The position numbers and the translations under genes were made by a program. From positions 18,090,257 to 18,154,256 of the forward strand of contig LS997563.1 of the NCBI GenBank assembly GCA_000469685.2: a DNA stretch of 64,000 nt, given 5' to 3'. The notes under the pieces were generated by a model that saw nothing but the letters and a program-made list of their open reading frames with translations, made no database searches and had not been told where the DNA came from. The DNA is from Haemonchus contortus (lineage: Eukaryota; Nematoda; Chromadorea; Rhabditida; Trichostrongylidae). This document shows, piece by piece, positions 11,739-24,196 of this stretch (positions within the stretch are counted from its first letter, which is position 1; every line of letters begins with the position of its first letter).

Positions 11739-14700
11739 GTCGAACAATTCTATCCACATCATCTAAAGATGATGGTTTTGTTTGTGATCGCGGCACTTCA
11801 TCTCGCTTATACTCGAGAGTTTTTGTCGACTTTCCGAGCCTACGAGTCACTCGTCAATCAGGTAATTTCACCGCTTCTTGGCTATGAACAGTCGTTTTTT
11901 TCTGTTAACCCCTAGATCTTTTCTGTGCCGTCTGAAAACACTAGTTTGCAGGTAGAATACCGAGCATCTCCAGGCAGCGACAGTCAGGGAGACATCAATT
12001 TGGTACGATTCGTGATGATCGCCTTCGTCGATGTAAGTTCCAAATAGTAGCTATGTTTTTGGTATTTTGCTTTCTGAGTTTACTGCAATTGTTCCATACA
12101 ACTGCTCATAGGCTATGGCCCTATTGTGTCATGGCACGTGTTCGTGGGCTCAGCTCATGCATTGGCACAAGGCTAAGCGTGATGGTGGCTTTGTCCATAC
12201 CTGTTCGGCCTGTGCCTGGCTGCCGTTCTTCGGGAAATGGCCCTCCCTAACTCATCAGTACGATCATTGAGATGCACAGGCGATTAAAGTCATAAGATAT
12301 GACCAATGAATCAAGCGGAATGTACACCAAAAACCCTTTCCGTGAAAGAAGAAATTCGAAATGCCAAATTTCTCCGTGAAGTTATTGTTCCCCACAGCTG
12401 GACGATTGGAAGAAAGATGTAAATTTTCCCAAAAATGTAGGGAGACCCGTAGAGAAATTAATCGAAGGATTAAATTTTCGAGTAAAATGGAAAGGGGGAG
12501 GGGCGTCTCTCTTCTCAAACGTTGAGTGGGAGATAACGTGGGGTAGCCGTAACATAACAGTGTTCAGGAACCTTTGCTATATTTTCCATTTGTGAATCCA
12601 AACGTTTCCATTTCTCTTGGTAGTGCTCAAGTTTGCTTCAATCTTGCATTGGTCGTTTTTGTTCATTTCCTCCCACAGATGAATGTTTGGCTTAGGCTTC
12701 CCCTGAAGTGCAAACTTCTTAATGCGTTGTAAGGGATGGGCGGAGGTAGTGGCAAGTGGCCCAGTATCGTATACCCATGGTCACGGGTTCGATTCCCGCG
12801 ACGATTCCCCTCGAGGCCAACCGAGCCTTCCATCTCTCCGGTGCCGGTTAACTGGCACCAGACTCCTGGGAGAATGTAAGCACTGATCTCTACATCGGCT
12901 GGCCACGGCAATTCATTGTGTAAGCCATATACGCATTCAATACGTCATAACAATTCTGAATGAGGGCCGAGTGCGGGGCGCATCCCTCTGGCAGGACTGA
13001 TTCTCGCCTGAAAACGTGAGTCTTCATCCTTTGAGGTTTGGATACTTAGTGCTCCCTCCCTCTTTTTTCGAGTTAAACTCCACCCTTTCCGGCTCATGCT
13101 CGGCCTATTGGCGTAATCTCAAAACCGAAATAATCTGTCTGGGAAACAGTTCCCTTTCTGCTTTTTGCCTGACCTAACGGGAGAATTTTGTTCTAGTTCT
13201 TACTCTCCATGTACTGCTTTGGGGGATGTGTTGCAGAAGCGTTTGATCGATCATGTGAATGGATCAGCTGGTTTACGAGCGCTTTTCTTTATCGTAAAGC
13301 AGAATATCTAGTAAAAAAAGCTGTGTGTAGAGCTACGAAATCCAGTGACCGATCCAACTCTACGAGGCGACTCGTCCACCCGTCAGTGCCACTCCCTTCG
13401 CTGTCACGAACGATGGGCATTACCACAACCTTACCGGCCATGTCGTTCTCTCATCAATAATAAACGAAAGTCAGGGCATAAGGCTATGGGATGACAAGTG
13501 AGCTGTTCTCGGGAACTGATCGTAAAGCAGTAAACAATAAGAACTACTGTCTGCAGTGACACTCATCGAATCTCATCAGTATTTGAAGACGCCCTTGGTC
13601 TGAGTCCATCATGTTCGACTCAGGGTCCCCTTCTAGGACTTTACCTGAATCTATAGAGACTGCTAAGATGAATAGGAAACAGAACGGCACCTAAATTTGG
13701 CTTATACGGACACAGCTATGTGATTTTGTTTTCAGTATAAGAAGAACCTGTGGATGACTGTTGGTGCGATGTGTGCGTCGTTGTCAACCAGCGCTATCAT
13801 CTTGTTCTTCTACAACTCCTATTGGTCTCAAATGAGCCGAGTCACTAAGGCAGTGGTAAGCTCCTTTGAATTTTCCTTCATTTTCACTACTCAAATCGCC
13901 AGTTAGAAGTATAGTTCACGATGAAAATGATTTTAAATTCCCGTCAGATCGAAAAGCGGCCTAGATAGGGCGTAATAACACCTACAAAGCCGACGAGTAC
14001 ACCCAAAATCGGGCCAGTTTTTTTTAGCGTTCTAAAAGTTGTTCAGGGATCCACGCGTAACACGCAGACAAGTTGCGGCAGCCAGCTGCACGTAATAGCG
14101 CGCATATTTGGTCAACTCGTCCAACTTCCCTTCCTTATTTCTTCAAATTACACCGATTCTTTTCTTTGCCATTTTTACACTATTTTGGACTAACACTTCC
14201 TTTTTTCCATCTAAAATTAGATACCCCGAAATCATTGTGAACTGTGCCACTGAAAGTTTCAAGCTGTGGCAAAATCTGCTAAACCTTGGGCTAATTCATG
14301 TTCACGCCAGCGTGAGGACTTATGGAATTTGTGCTTACCTTATTGAAAGGCCATTCGCTAAACTATTCCTTTTTGGAAAGCAATAAATTGAAGCTTCTTT
14401 GTATTTCTCTGAAGGCCTGCTCAAAATGTTACCAAGCGAAGAAGAAATCAAAAGTAAAAGTTGGCTCAACTTCAGCCCCTTTGATCTTTCAGAGAGGTGA
14501 GTAGTAATGGGAGTATGTGACCTGTGGTCTTTGCAAACTTGGCGCGTCGTGTCACCCCAGCCAATTTTCATGTCACTATTTTGCCCTCTCCGATCTTTCT
14601 GACAGTAACTTACCGACTGCGCTAGATGAATGTTTCGGTGAAAATTTAGTAAGAGGAGGGCACCTCCTCTCATCCAACACTGAGCGCTACAGCGCCAAGA

Positions 14701-16006
14701 AGGATTAGCAGACCTTACTGTGCTTAGAGACGGCTATTAGTCAAAAGAATATAGTTTCTTCCTAAGCCTAAATAGAGAAGGAACATTGAGATGGGTGGGA
14801 CGAAAACTTCATGCAAAACGCTGAAATGGAGTAAGAATTGATTATCCAGTTGGCTCACCAACTCCGGTGCTCCTTCCCTTCCGATGCTTATGTAGGAAAC
14901 CATATTTCTTGGCTAAGGAATGTTTCTAAGCACTATTATAGGCTCGTGAAGCTAGCTACCTCTCCTCCTCTGAACTGTAACGCTAAATGTGTGAGAGAGT
15001 GGTGCCCCTGCCCCCTCCGTCCCACAACTTTATTTTCACCGAACGTCATGCTGACTTGAGGGAGTCATTCTGTGGACTGCTCAGGGAGAGCGAAATCTGC
15101 AGATCTTGCCATTAATGCTGGATATATTTATGAAGTAGCGAACATTGCAGACGGGTGCTAACAGGAATGGCTACGTTTTATGGGAGCTGTCTCATTTACT
15201 TGGGGCAAGACGACATGGTGGAAAACCTCGTCAGTAGAAATAGAAGACTATTCCCTTGGTTGTTTCCGTGCTCTGCTGTATCTTTGTGAACTGGAAGGGA
15301 AGCATGAAGGTTAAGAAAGCTCAAGTAGGGTCGAGGTCGAGGGTAGAGGGACGGTGACTGGTGATGTTGTGGATACGTCAGAGGAGTGAGGGTGAGTGCA
15401 GCTGCAGTAAGTAGGTATGCGCCCTCATTGGTATGCATTAGGTAAGATAATGCTTGGTCTCCAGTACCAGCCCGCCAGTCAAAAAGTATCAACATAAACA
15501 AACTCTGCGTATTCTTCAATAAATAAACTTTTTAGCGATTATGGTAACAGATCTTCAATTGTTATCGTTACAGGTGTGTGTGGTGGACATGCTGGCATTA
15601 CTGTCCCTTCCATTCCTTCTGGGTGCTCGTCTAATGATTGCGACGAACCTCACCACATACATCGAGCCGTCCCTTCACGCAGCATCCCGTCTTGTCTCCA
15701 CAAGCGGCTTCATGAACGAGCTGAAATGTTCGATTATTGCTCGTGAATCGGTTAGTCTTTGACACTACTCTTGCTCGTTACAACCTTTACTAACTGCTCG
15801 ATTTTCAGCTTCCACTGTGCAGTGTCGTTCTGGAGCGTTCCATCTTCCCTGTACTCATCCTCAAGTACCTGATTGTACTGTGTGTACTGACAGCAGCCTA
15901 CATCATGCTTGCCTACCTTATCGAGTACTGTATTCGACACTGGTTTCCGCCGTCTGATCGCGATGAGGTGATGCAGCGTGCTCGCATTTTGGTAGAAACC
16001 GCTTGA
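11739..16006 (+). CDS. Multi-pass membrane protein, unrecognised, 5' end possibly missing
   Basis: Five exons join in phase 0: 11739-11861, 11952-12032, 13736-13855, 15574-15750 and 15809-16006 (stop TGA), giving about 232 residues. All have AG acceptors (mostly TTTCAG or similar) and GT donors. Hydrophobic segments lie in exon 1 (MMVLFVIAALHLAY), across exons 2-3 (FVMIAFVD, then TSAIILFFY), in exon 4 (VVDMLALLSLPFLLGARLMIA) and in exon 5 (ILKYLIVLCVLTAAYIMLAYL). This suggests four or more membrane spans with a short charged tail, DRDEVMQRARILVETA. The first methionine would be at 11769. The frame is open back to the acceptor at 11738, so either that AG is a spliced-leader site or more 5' exons exist. 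I do not recognise the family. A SINE lies in intron 2 and a MITE in intron 3. Confidence 0.72.
12735..13035 (+). mobile_element. tRNA-derived SINE copy
   Basis: The start resembles a polymerase III A-box (ggaggtagtggcaagtgg), followed by a good B-box, ggttcgattcc, at 12785-12795. The family body follows: gccaaccgagccttccatc, then gcactgatctctacatcggc, then cgcatccctctgg, in the order seen in the other copies. It lies inside intron 2 of the membrane-protein gene. Confidence 0.75.
13912..14252 (+). mobile_element. TTAA-type MITE copy in an intron
   Basis: The left end reads gtatagttcacgatgaaaat and the right end attgtgaactgtgcc. Inside are the family landmarks (gatcgaaaagcggcctagat, then ggtcaactcgtccaac). 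It lies within intron 3 of the membrane-protein gene, close after exon 3. Confidence 0.65.
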
Positions 16007-17114
16007 GAGCATACTTGCGTCACCTCTTCCTCCTTCTTAGCTTTATCCTTTCTTCGCTGGTACTAATTAGTTATTTGATTTCCTATTTTGGCGCATAGCG
16101 CGGCAATATGAGTGCAATCTCTGTTCCTCCTATCTGTTCGGATATTTCAAGATCCCATTATTTCTCCCCATCATGCCCGACAGATCGTTCTGTTACACCG
16201 CTTGGCGGTATATTTTCCTCCTTCTTTTTACCCCCGGCCTAGCTATCTATCTTATTCATTCATTTCTGCAGAGCAGTTTTACATCCGTCTTTCATTCAAC
16301 TCTTCATCGAACTATGTCTGATGGATCCAGGGAATGAAAGAACCTTCGATATCGATAGTCTCACTACTTCTCTTTGAGCCTGAAGCCCTTATGTACGAGT
16401 ATGTGAACAAACACGTGTGACCGCCGCTTCTGATATTTACCGCTATCCGCTTCTGCTCCGAGCTGTTCAGCTATGAATGCGATGGGCGATATACTTTCCC
16501 CTCTTTATGGACAATCAACAAGACCGCTTCTTTCCATCTGTTATGAGGTTGGCTAAATGTTAGTGTATACGATTCCTGTTCAGTTGTTTTTTTATCATTT
16601 ATTTTATGTGATCTAACTCTCTTTCGCTCTCAGACGACATTTCCAGCATTTCGTCATCTAATTGTTATTTATTCTTGCCCACTTGTGGGTCTTTTCTAGT
16701 TATTGTCTTATAAGCTTATCGGAATTTTGCGTGGTCTTGTCTATGGCAACATCCTTACCTTGTCGCTCTGGTAGTATTGTGAGCTCCTGGCCTTTCACAC
16801 AGCTCTTTATACAGCAGTGTATAGCCGCCATACATTCTAGTCTCTCCATTCAATCGTCCAACGTTCGCAGAACATTCTATGCGTGTAAATATATGCATTC
16901 ATTAATTTAAACAAATGAAGTGATTCTGGAGGAGTACTGTTGACCTTTTCGAGCCTCTTGAACAAAAGCAATATTTACGTCGTCGAGCGTGTTCAAAAAT
17001 GAAAACAAATGGGGATGGAGCGTGACACATCGGTAAGGGAGGATTCAAAACCGATTGGGAGGACAGACGAGAACTCATTAAATAGTAAAATTAGTAGTAG
17101 TATGTAGTAAAATT
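16007..17114. other. Downstream T-rich sequence, no gene supported
   Basis: Pyrimidine-rich sequence that probably includes the 3' UTR of the preceding gene. I found no canonical AATAAA soon after the stop. A short direct repeat of the type agtaaaattag lies at 17085-17118. Confidence 0.4.
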
Positions 17115-17345
17115 AGGGATTTGGAGAGTGTGACGACAAAGCTTGTATGGCAGAGGTATTTGGACGATCTGTCCAAATCTGTGTGCCATTGCGTACAGCT
17201 GGCTACAGTAATCTAGATGCGTACAACGTGCGCGTCCCGGTGCGAAAGGTGCAACCTCTGCGGCCTCTACAACTCGTCCATTTTCGGGTGTGTACGTCGG
17301 CTAAGCCGTTTAGGGGCTTTTCAGTGTCAGAGCAGCCCTTTTTAC
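17115..17345 (-). mobile_element. TTAA-type MITE fragment
   Basis: In reverse orientation it shows the landmarks atttggacgatctgtccaaa, gtgccattgcgtacagctgg, gtgcaacctctgcggcctct and acaactcgtccattttcggg. Terminal repeats were not identified, so the copy is truncated or its ends have decayed. Confidence 0.55.
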
Positions 17346-18169
17346 AGCCAGTGAAACCGTTCTTCGTGTTCGTCAGAACAACACCTCAGATGAAAGATTT
17401 ACATTTGTAAGTGAATAAAATCGAACCGCAAGGCTAGCTGAGCTTCAGCCTTAACCCGAGATCACCACTAAGGTTGAATCCCGAGAATCATCTCCCCCGT
17501 TTATAATCAAAGCTCTGTCTGTATGCGTAGATCAAGCCAATTATAAGTGTGAACACTAACAAAGTGAAGCTCACAATGGACAGTGACATAAACATCCCCT
17601 CCCATTATCAATTACAGTATCGGTCGACTGGCTGTTGGGCAGGAGATTATTGTCCAGAATAGTTACTCCTAGGAGGTTTAGGAGACATGGAACCGAAGTT
17701 ATGTGGAATTACTGTTTTTGTATTCAGGAAGTCTACTGAAATTTTTGAAAAATAGCTAGTTAGTTTTACCCAATTTAATAGGTCTAATGCATGGTTTAGA
17801 TGGAAGACGTAGACCAGCGGCTTTTGACTCATCTAGATCTTCGTTTCGACCTCTTTGGATCTGTTAAAAAACAAGAGTTTCCTGTGTGAGTGGCTAGAGT
17901 TTGCCTCTGGGTCATTAATTTATAAATATATGAGGAAAACGCAGAGACAAAGGAGACGCGAAGAAAGTTTCGATCGAATCGGAATGACCCTGAGAAACTG
18001 AGATGAAGAACGCTGAAAAGAGATTCAGTTGATCTTCACGACAACACGACTAAACCAGATATACATACCTGCAGTAATCCGTATAACCTATTTGAGTAAG
18101 GTTTTCTGAACTTTTGTTTCAATGTCAAGAGGTAATAAAAGGATCAAGTCTTTGGTAGTAAACAACTTT
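17346..18169. other. No gene supported
   Basis: Only short frames on both strands; no domains and no splice-consistent exons were seen. Confidence 0.4.
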
Positions 18170-18420
18170 TTGGGGATGCGCTCCGCATTCGAATTCCATT
18201 CAGAATCGTAGTGTGGGTATTGAAAGCGTCAGTGGTCTATACATTGAGTTGCGATGGCAGCCGGTGTGCAAGTCAGTGATTTATCCTCCCAGACAAGGCT
18301 GTACCGATTAAGAGACTCCACAGGGATTGAAGATTTCGTTGGTCTATTAAAAGATGTTGAGCATAATCAAGTATAGGAGTTGTAGGCCATAGGTGATGCT
18401 CGTTATATCAGTTGGCCACT
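18170..18420 (-). mobile_element. tRNA-derived SINE copy, decayed
   Basis: In reverse orientation it contains the family body: gatgcgctccgcattcgaat, then a block related to ccgatgtacaagtcagtg, then atcctcccagacaaggctgt. The tRNA-like head near 18400 is poorly preserved. Confidence 0.6.
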
Positions 18421-19849
18421 TGCCAGCGCTTCTGATTGGGAATCTTCAGAAGATTTTCCTGGGGAAGAGTAAAGGCTAACATTGTTAGCATGTGAGTTCA
18501 TTGTCCACCGATAGGTGCAGCTGTTGCAAGCCAAGAAAGAAAATAATCCTAGCAAGAATGTCTGAGTGTTTGAGGAAGAAATTTCTATGGCGATGCTCCA
18601 GTGCAAGGAAGTTTGAGAGAATGAGTAACATGAAGTTACTCTTCTCAACTCTATTCGGTTATCGTCCGAATTCCCAAAAATGATACATTGTTTGGAAGTG
18701 TCGATGAGTTGAGGGCTTCTGGTGTCAGCCAACATTGGGTGTTGAGTGGAGATGGGACAGAACGATCTGCTACCCGTGAAGGTCCTCTGGACTTGATTTC
18801 TGGCAGTATTTTTTTGAAACTGTAGCCTACAACGGATTAACGTTTCTTACAAAGATAGGTTTGACGAAGTTTGTCCTATGGGGGTTGGGAATAAAGCTGC
18901 AGCCATAAAAATCTTTGACTCTTTATTGAGTCCTAAATCTCTCTCTGTATTCGAGTCGAGATCACTACATTGAAGCCGGCTGCTTCGCTATGGTCAGCAG
19001 TGGATCTCCGATTGCTTTACCACGGCCGATTTATAAGAAGGCTGAGCTCAGTTGCAGGATTTTGCACAGCTTTCCTTCACTCAGAAAACTCTGGTGTCAA
19101 AAGTAGGTTTTCGTTTCGAGCTAAATCCCTTTCTTGAACAAAACAAAGTGATGGCAACAGTGGGTGTCGATCTGTGGATCTTTTGAAAGCCATATGCTAG
19201 ACGACGACTCGTGCAGGGCTCCAAAATGGAGTCGCTTAGCTGATACACCCTCCTTTGTATTCTTTCATTCGTTAGGCTTCGGGAACCTACTGTCACATCC
19301 AAGTAAGTCCTAGTGATTTGGTAGGGTTCTACTATCATCTGTAGTAAGTCGGGCACTTGCTCGGACATCGTTCGTGCAACTTCTGCAGGCCTTTGCTCGA
19401 TGATTACCACTTGTCGTGGTAACAGCTGCAGCGATGAGACTGGGGAAGTTTTCAAGTTTCCATGTAACCTTGAATAGAGACCTAGGTACATCGATCAAAT
19501 TCAAGATGTCGTTCATGGATATAGACTTTAAACCACTGAATAAGCCTTCAACAAAGTTATGGGCCCTAAAAAGTTGTGTGGAAACAGTCTTCGTTGGAAT
19601 ACATTGCTGACTGAATTACATCACGGGTGGCCGTGGTGCAGACGTACTGCTTCCCCTTGGCAGGTTGGGTTGTGTGTTTGCAAGAATGTGGGTTTGGTTC
19701 AAATTTAAATTTATTCCAAGGGAATTTCGAGGGCTCATAACTTTTAAGGGAAGACTTTTTTCATCGAAATAGAGATGAACAACGATTTTTCTGCAATATC
19801 GACATCGGCAAAATGAATAGATACGCGCCCTTAGTGCAGTCAAATCTCA
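18421..19849. other. No gene supported; two long minus-strand frames
   Basis: Minus-strand frames of 110 codons (18403-18735) and 136 codons (19081-19491) are unusually long for this AT content, but they show no domain I recognise. They might be pieces of one decayed transposon polyprotein. That is only a guess. Confidence 0.3.
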
Positions 19850-20145
19850 TAAAAGGATAAGGATAAAAATTTTGGCGTTAATCAATCTCGCCTGAGGAAT
19901 GCGCCCGGGCACTAGTCTTCCATTTAGTGGTGTAATTAGTGCGTATGTGGCCTTTGCGGTGGCCAGCCAGGTACAAGTCAGTGCTTTTATCCTCCCAGAC
20001 AAGTCTGGTATTAGTTAACCTCGAAGGGATGGAAGGCTCGGTTGGCCTAGGCGGATATCGATCCAGAATTCCCTTGACCATGCCTGTGAGATAGTACGCC
20101 ACTTGTTACTACACCACCTCCGCCCTCTATACCACCTCCGCCCTA
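19850..20145 (-). mobile_element. tRNA-derived SINE copy, near full length
   Basis: On the minus strand it begins with an A-box-like head (gcggaggtggtgtagtaac) and runs through gccaaccgagccttccatcc, gcactgacttgtacctggct and gcgagattgattaacgcc to an AT-rich tail with a ttatcc repeat. The head sequence ccacctccgccct is duplicated at the outer edge. Confidence 0.75.
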
Positions 20146-20668
20146 AATTTCATGGTAAAAATCAAATCGGGGAAGAAGAAGCAGAGTTTGGCAAAATTAG
20201 GCGTATGGTCATTCTTACTAGTGCTGTAAAATTAGGCGAGCCTATGTCTTCTCATGTGGCACACTATCTTCGATAAAATCTACTCGACATACTATACAGA
20301 CGGCCTGACTACCCATCATTAATGCTATTCAAAGGCTATGAACAGCAATGTGCTCACTGGAAAAATAGTAATGTTGTTAGTCATCATTCTTCACTTTCGT
20401 TTCTCTCAGCTGAGCATAATTTACGACTTTCTTTTGAGCTGCACTGAAAAAAAAAAAGAAATTTGACGAAGATGGTGACATTTCTTTCTTTTATGGTTTC
20501 TTCGAGCTCCTCGGAGGACTGTCGTCTATCTACTTAGACCGAGAGCTCGTTTGACGATTTCTTTTGCAAAGCGGCAAAAGAGAATTTGGTATCTATGAAA
20601 TTCTATCCGCAGCAGCGTTTCTCTTTCAACTTGCTAACGCTGAGCCCCGTTGAAGCCTACACTGTTGA
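20146..20668. other. No gene supported
   Basis: No open frame of interest. It includes an A-rich run near 20448. Confidence 0.4.
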
Positions 20669-21090
20669 AGGCACAGTGCACGATAAAAACGGTTTCGAAG
20701 ACACACCCTGAACGAATCTGTTGTTCCTCATCATGGGCCCACCGCTACATCGAAAAGCGGCTTAGATAGGGCGTTATAAACTCACAAATGTTGTGTTGGC
20801 CGTATGCCACACCCAAATGCGGACGAGTTTTGATGGCGTTGTATAATAGCAGTTACATCATTGAGCTAGTCGTGACCCATGACTACAGTGCAAGGCAGCT
20901 TTAGGCAATCTTTGCTTAATGTAGTCAGTTCTTTACGTAATTGCTACGACTGAAATCTCGTCCGAATACCCCTTCAAGCTATTTCACGTCATGGTAATTT
21001 CGTACAACCTTTATTTTCCTTATTTTATAGAGCCTTTTTAGCTAATTCAGTGGATTTTCTAACTCTCTTTGCCGCCGATCACTGTTCTCC
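20669..21090 (+). mobile_element. TTAA-type MITE copy
   Basis: The left end is aggcacagtgcacgataaaa, preceded by TTGA (a mutated TTAA). Inside are catcgaaaagcggcttagat, ccacacccaaatgcggacga and the 'aggcagctttaggcaatctt' subfamily block shared with 3117 and 42023. The right end is too diverged to place exactly. Confidence 0.6.
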
Positions 21091-22139
21091 ACTATTATCT
21101 CCGCTTCTGGACTAGAGAAGGGTACCTTAGAATTTTCGCCAAATGAGACTTGAAGGAGAGGGACTGCCAGCAATCTCCAACCTTTGAACTGTTGACGATC
21201 GAGCACCGATTGAAAGGTAAATGTTATGAAGACATCGAAAGGATTGCCTTTCCAACTTTCCGTACTGGTATGCTTGACACGATTCCAGTCAGTTTTGTAT
21301 GACCAGTTACTAGTCAGGAGTGATTACGATAGGTATGCTCATGCATGATGTCACTACATAAAGAGCTTCTTGCCATATAGAAGTAATTCTACAGTTTTTC
21401 GAGTATTTTATCTAACACCCAGAGTGTTCACTTTGCTGAAAGAGACGATTTAAAGTCCCTCTAAGCGCAAAATGAGGTAGGCTTTTTATTCTAGAATTGC
21501 TAGTTGGAAGTTGAGAGACTTCGTCGCATGGTGATGAATTTATGGGTCTTCCCCTCGCCTTCGCCAGCATGAAATCATCCTTTTCCCTACCTATTCCGCT
21601 TGCGATGCCCTCATCGCTCAGTTCAATTTTTGACATGCCTATCTCATCCTATGGAATTTGATGTATATCCTTTTCTACTCCGGTCACGAGCTCCCGTCCT
21701 AGTCGGGTACTTCATACTCAGGATTTCATATAGGACCATGAAACTGACTGAGCTACCCAGTGCATGCCGCACCGTAAGGCACCGTAAGGCACTTCCCGCC
21801 TTCTCGAAAAAAAATTTTCACGCGTTGAACTTTCTTCTAGAACTTGTTCTCTCTGGTAAACTGGGCGCTCCCATGTGATCCCTTGCCCTACATGTGTAAG
21901 TGCATACATATTACATTATTTGTTCTCATTCATTACTTCAAAAAAGGCCAGCAGCGAAGCCTGCACAAAGTCGCTTATACAAATAGATTGTATTAGTTTG
22001 CATTCGGAGAAAGTCAATCGTTACATCCATATAGATTTGTTAGGTACAGTTAAGCACCAAACTGGAAGATACGATATCGCTTGCTGCGTAATATAAGTTT
22101 AATAAAGTTTTCGGCGCAGTTGCTAGAGAACCCTGTGTT
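21091..22139. other. No gene supported
   Basis: Short frames only. A small tandem duplication, caccgtaaggcaccgtaagg, lies near 21770. Confidence 0.4.
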
Positions 22140-22335
22140 TGGTAACCGCTCCGCATTCGTCTCCCATTCAGAATCGCAGTTGCTTACAGAAGGAACTGCG
22201 GTAGCCAACCGATGTACAAGTCAGAGCTTTTCACCTCCTTTTCAATGCGAGTCGTGTAATAGTTAACCGACCACGAAGAGTTAGAAGGCTTGGTTGGCCC
22301 AAGCAATTACCGATTTGGGATTCTAACTGTAGACT
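22140..22335 (-). mobile_element. tRNA-derived SINE copy, partial
   Basis: In reverse orientation it carries the blocks gctccgcattcgtctcccat, ccaaccgatgtacaagtcag and aaggcttggttggccc. The tRNA-like head is missing. It lies next to a fragmentary MITE left end (tgtacagttcacgata) at 22524. Confidence 0.6.
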
Positions 22336-22864
22336 GCCCTTGTTGTTGTATTCCTCAAAGGCCGAAGGCTGTTGCCAATTGGTTTTGCCATCAGACGCAT
22401 GGTTTGACGATGATTCTAGTTCCAACGAAACTTCCATTCCTCCGGGGCTACTCAGCTGGAACATGTTTTTTCTAGGGGATAAAACCCTTAGCAGTAAGTG
22501 GTTGATCGGTTTGTCTCTTTGAATGTACAGTTCACGATAACTTTGGGATCACAAAAGCAAAATGGAAGGGATAATTGGGCAAGATGCACAAATACGTTTG
22601 CCATTGTTTGCAGCTCGCTGTAAGATGCCTACATATGTGCTAAGTGTGGGTTCGAACTCGATATTTTTGACTGATTCTTTGGCAGCACCTTCTTCAAATA
22701 GCTCCGACCTTCCTGCGATGCAAAATTCGCGGGAGCTTACGTCCCGCCAACTGGACTGTTTTTTTGAATTGCAAAATCGGCCTGATTTCAGGTGGGTTTT
22801 TCTGAGAGTTTTTTTGAGTATAAAATTGCTCGAGAGTTCTTTGTTTTAACAGTAGATCTCTTTT

Positions 22865-23890
22865 AATAAAAGGACGGAACTCTGGCACCCGCTATCTGAC
22901 CGTAGAGCAGCTCTCCACCATTGCCACGGGCAGTAAGCAGGAACTGACCCAAGCGCAACATCCAAGGCTGTTTGCTGTGTCATTGCCTACGATTACGAAA
23001 GATATCGGAAGTATTGAGTCTCTCATGAGCCCAATCAAACAAGCCAGCTCGGGGAGGCCACGGATTGCCGCTCCTGAGGACGATAGGAAGATCATTTGTG
23101 CGTCGACCCAATATCTTAAACGAGCATCTCCCGATATAATGGGCGAAATTTTGACGACGGCGACGTCACTACCATCTAAAGATGCCATCAGCAAACGCTT
23201 GAGGGATGCTGGATTCTATGGAAGAAGACTTGTGAAAAAGTATTTGGATCTCTGGAAATTAGACGAGCTCGACTTCAATGGGCGCGTAAGCACCTTCATT
23301 GGTCTTTCGACCTATGGTGCGAAGTCATCTGAGCGACTAGTCAAATATTGTTTCGCCTGGTACAGATGGGATTTAAGTCGTAGACGACCTTCAAATACAA
23401 TTTTCAACCACAAGTACCAATTGACAGCTCTCAAGCATGGTGTCGGTTCAGTATTGCTTTGAGGATATTTTCCGAGTTTAGCCACAGGGTCAATGCACCA
23501 TAATCCCACCACTATGGACCACCGAAAGTACGTAGTCAATTTGCAGAAATGCATGCTACTTTTCACCCGTCCTGTACAGCAAACTTATTTTCAAGTAGGA
23601 TGACCACACCAAACAGGGATCCTGAAGGAGGCGCGAGTGGCTGACTCATCGAAAAATTCGATGCCTTGACGACACGGCCAGTCCCTTGACCTGAACATCG
23701 TTGAGTCCTCGTGGCAGGGACTCAAGTAAAGGATAGGTGGTAAAACAGTCACAAATCTGCCCAGAGGTTTGGCCACTTTGAAGGAGAATGGAAGGAAATT
23801 GACGAGTGCCTCATCGACAAGTTGGTCGAGTCAATGACTCGCAGATGCCGAACCATCATCGATTCCAACAGCCTCGCTACAAAGCATAAG
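22865..23890 (+). mobile_element. Decayed Tc1-family transposase gene
   Basis: The plus frame from about 22875 to 23460 reads LTVEQLSTIATGSKQELTQA, an N-terminal helix-turn-helix region. It continues with ASSGRPRIAAPEDDRKIICA and SKRLRDAGFYGRRLVKK, the Tc1 'GRPRK..EDDR' and 'RRLREAGLYGRRPAKK' hallmarks, and ends near HKYQLTALKHGVGSVL. After a stop, other frames still show Tc1-like C-terminal pieces: LNIVESSW (from SPDLNPIEHLW) and, near 23830, a match to DSMPRRCQAVIDSKG. The expected catalytic DDE/D context is broken by frameshifts and stops, so it is inactive. Its terminal repeats were not identified. Confidence 0.8.
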
Positions 23891-23968
23891 TTAGTAGTTA
23901 TTTAGGTTTTAATCTCATGATGACAGCGTTTATGTCAAGTGATTTATTTTGAATTCTTGAAACTGGTA

Positions 23969-24196
23969 TTATTTCTTCCTGTTTAGAAAAGAATGAGAAA
24001 ATGGCCTTTCAACCGAAATAAAGAGAAGTTCTGTCAGTCCTATGGTGGGAACATTAAGAATCATCACTGTTGTCAACATACCAAAAAAAACAGCAAACAC
24101 AACTGTCAACGGCGATCGGGGTCCCTTCAGAAAGCCGCGCATGGGGGCAATAATTCTAACTGATCGTTGCAGCTCTTGAGCATTCAAGGAGACGAT
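23969..24196 (-). pseudogene. Possible last exon of an acyltransferase-3/NRF-6-like protein
   Basis: The minus strand encodes GFLKGPRSPLTVVFAVFFGM, a second hydrophobic stretch, LTELLFISVERPFSHSFL, and a stop, followed by an AATAAA-like signal. Two closely spaced membrane segments and a final 'SVERPF' resemble the end of nematode acyltransferase-3 family proteins, where a helix is followed by FE.P and a short basic tail. The match is short and by eye. The frame runs upstream into a palindromic repeat, so either an exon boundary lies near 24190 or this is a truncated relic. No further exons were found. Confidence 0.25.

Noticed and set aside
12735..12800. tRNA gene with a good B-box
   Set aside because: It continues into the common SINE body found at a dozen places, and no acceptor stem forms.
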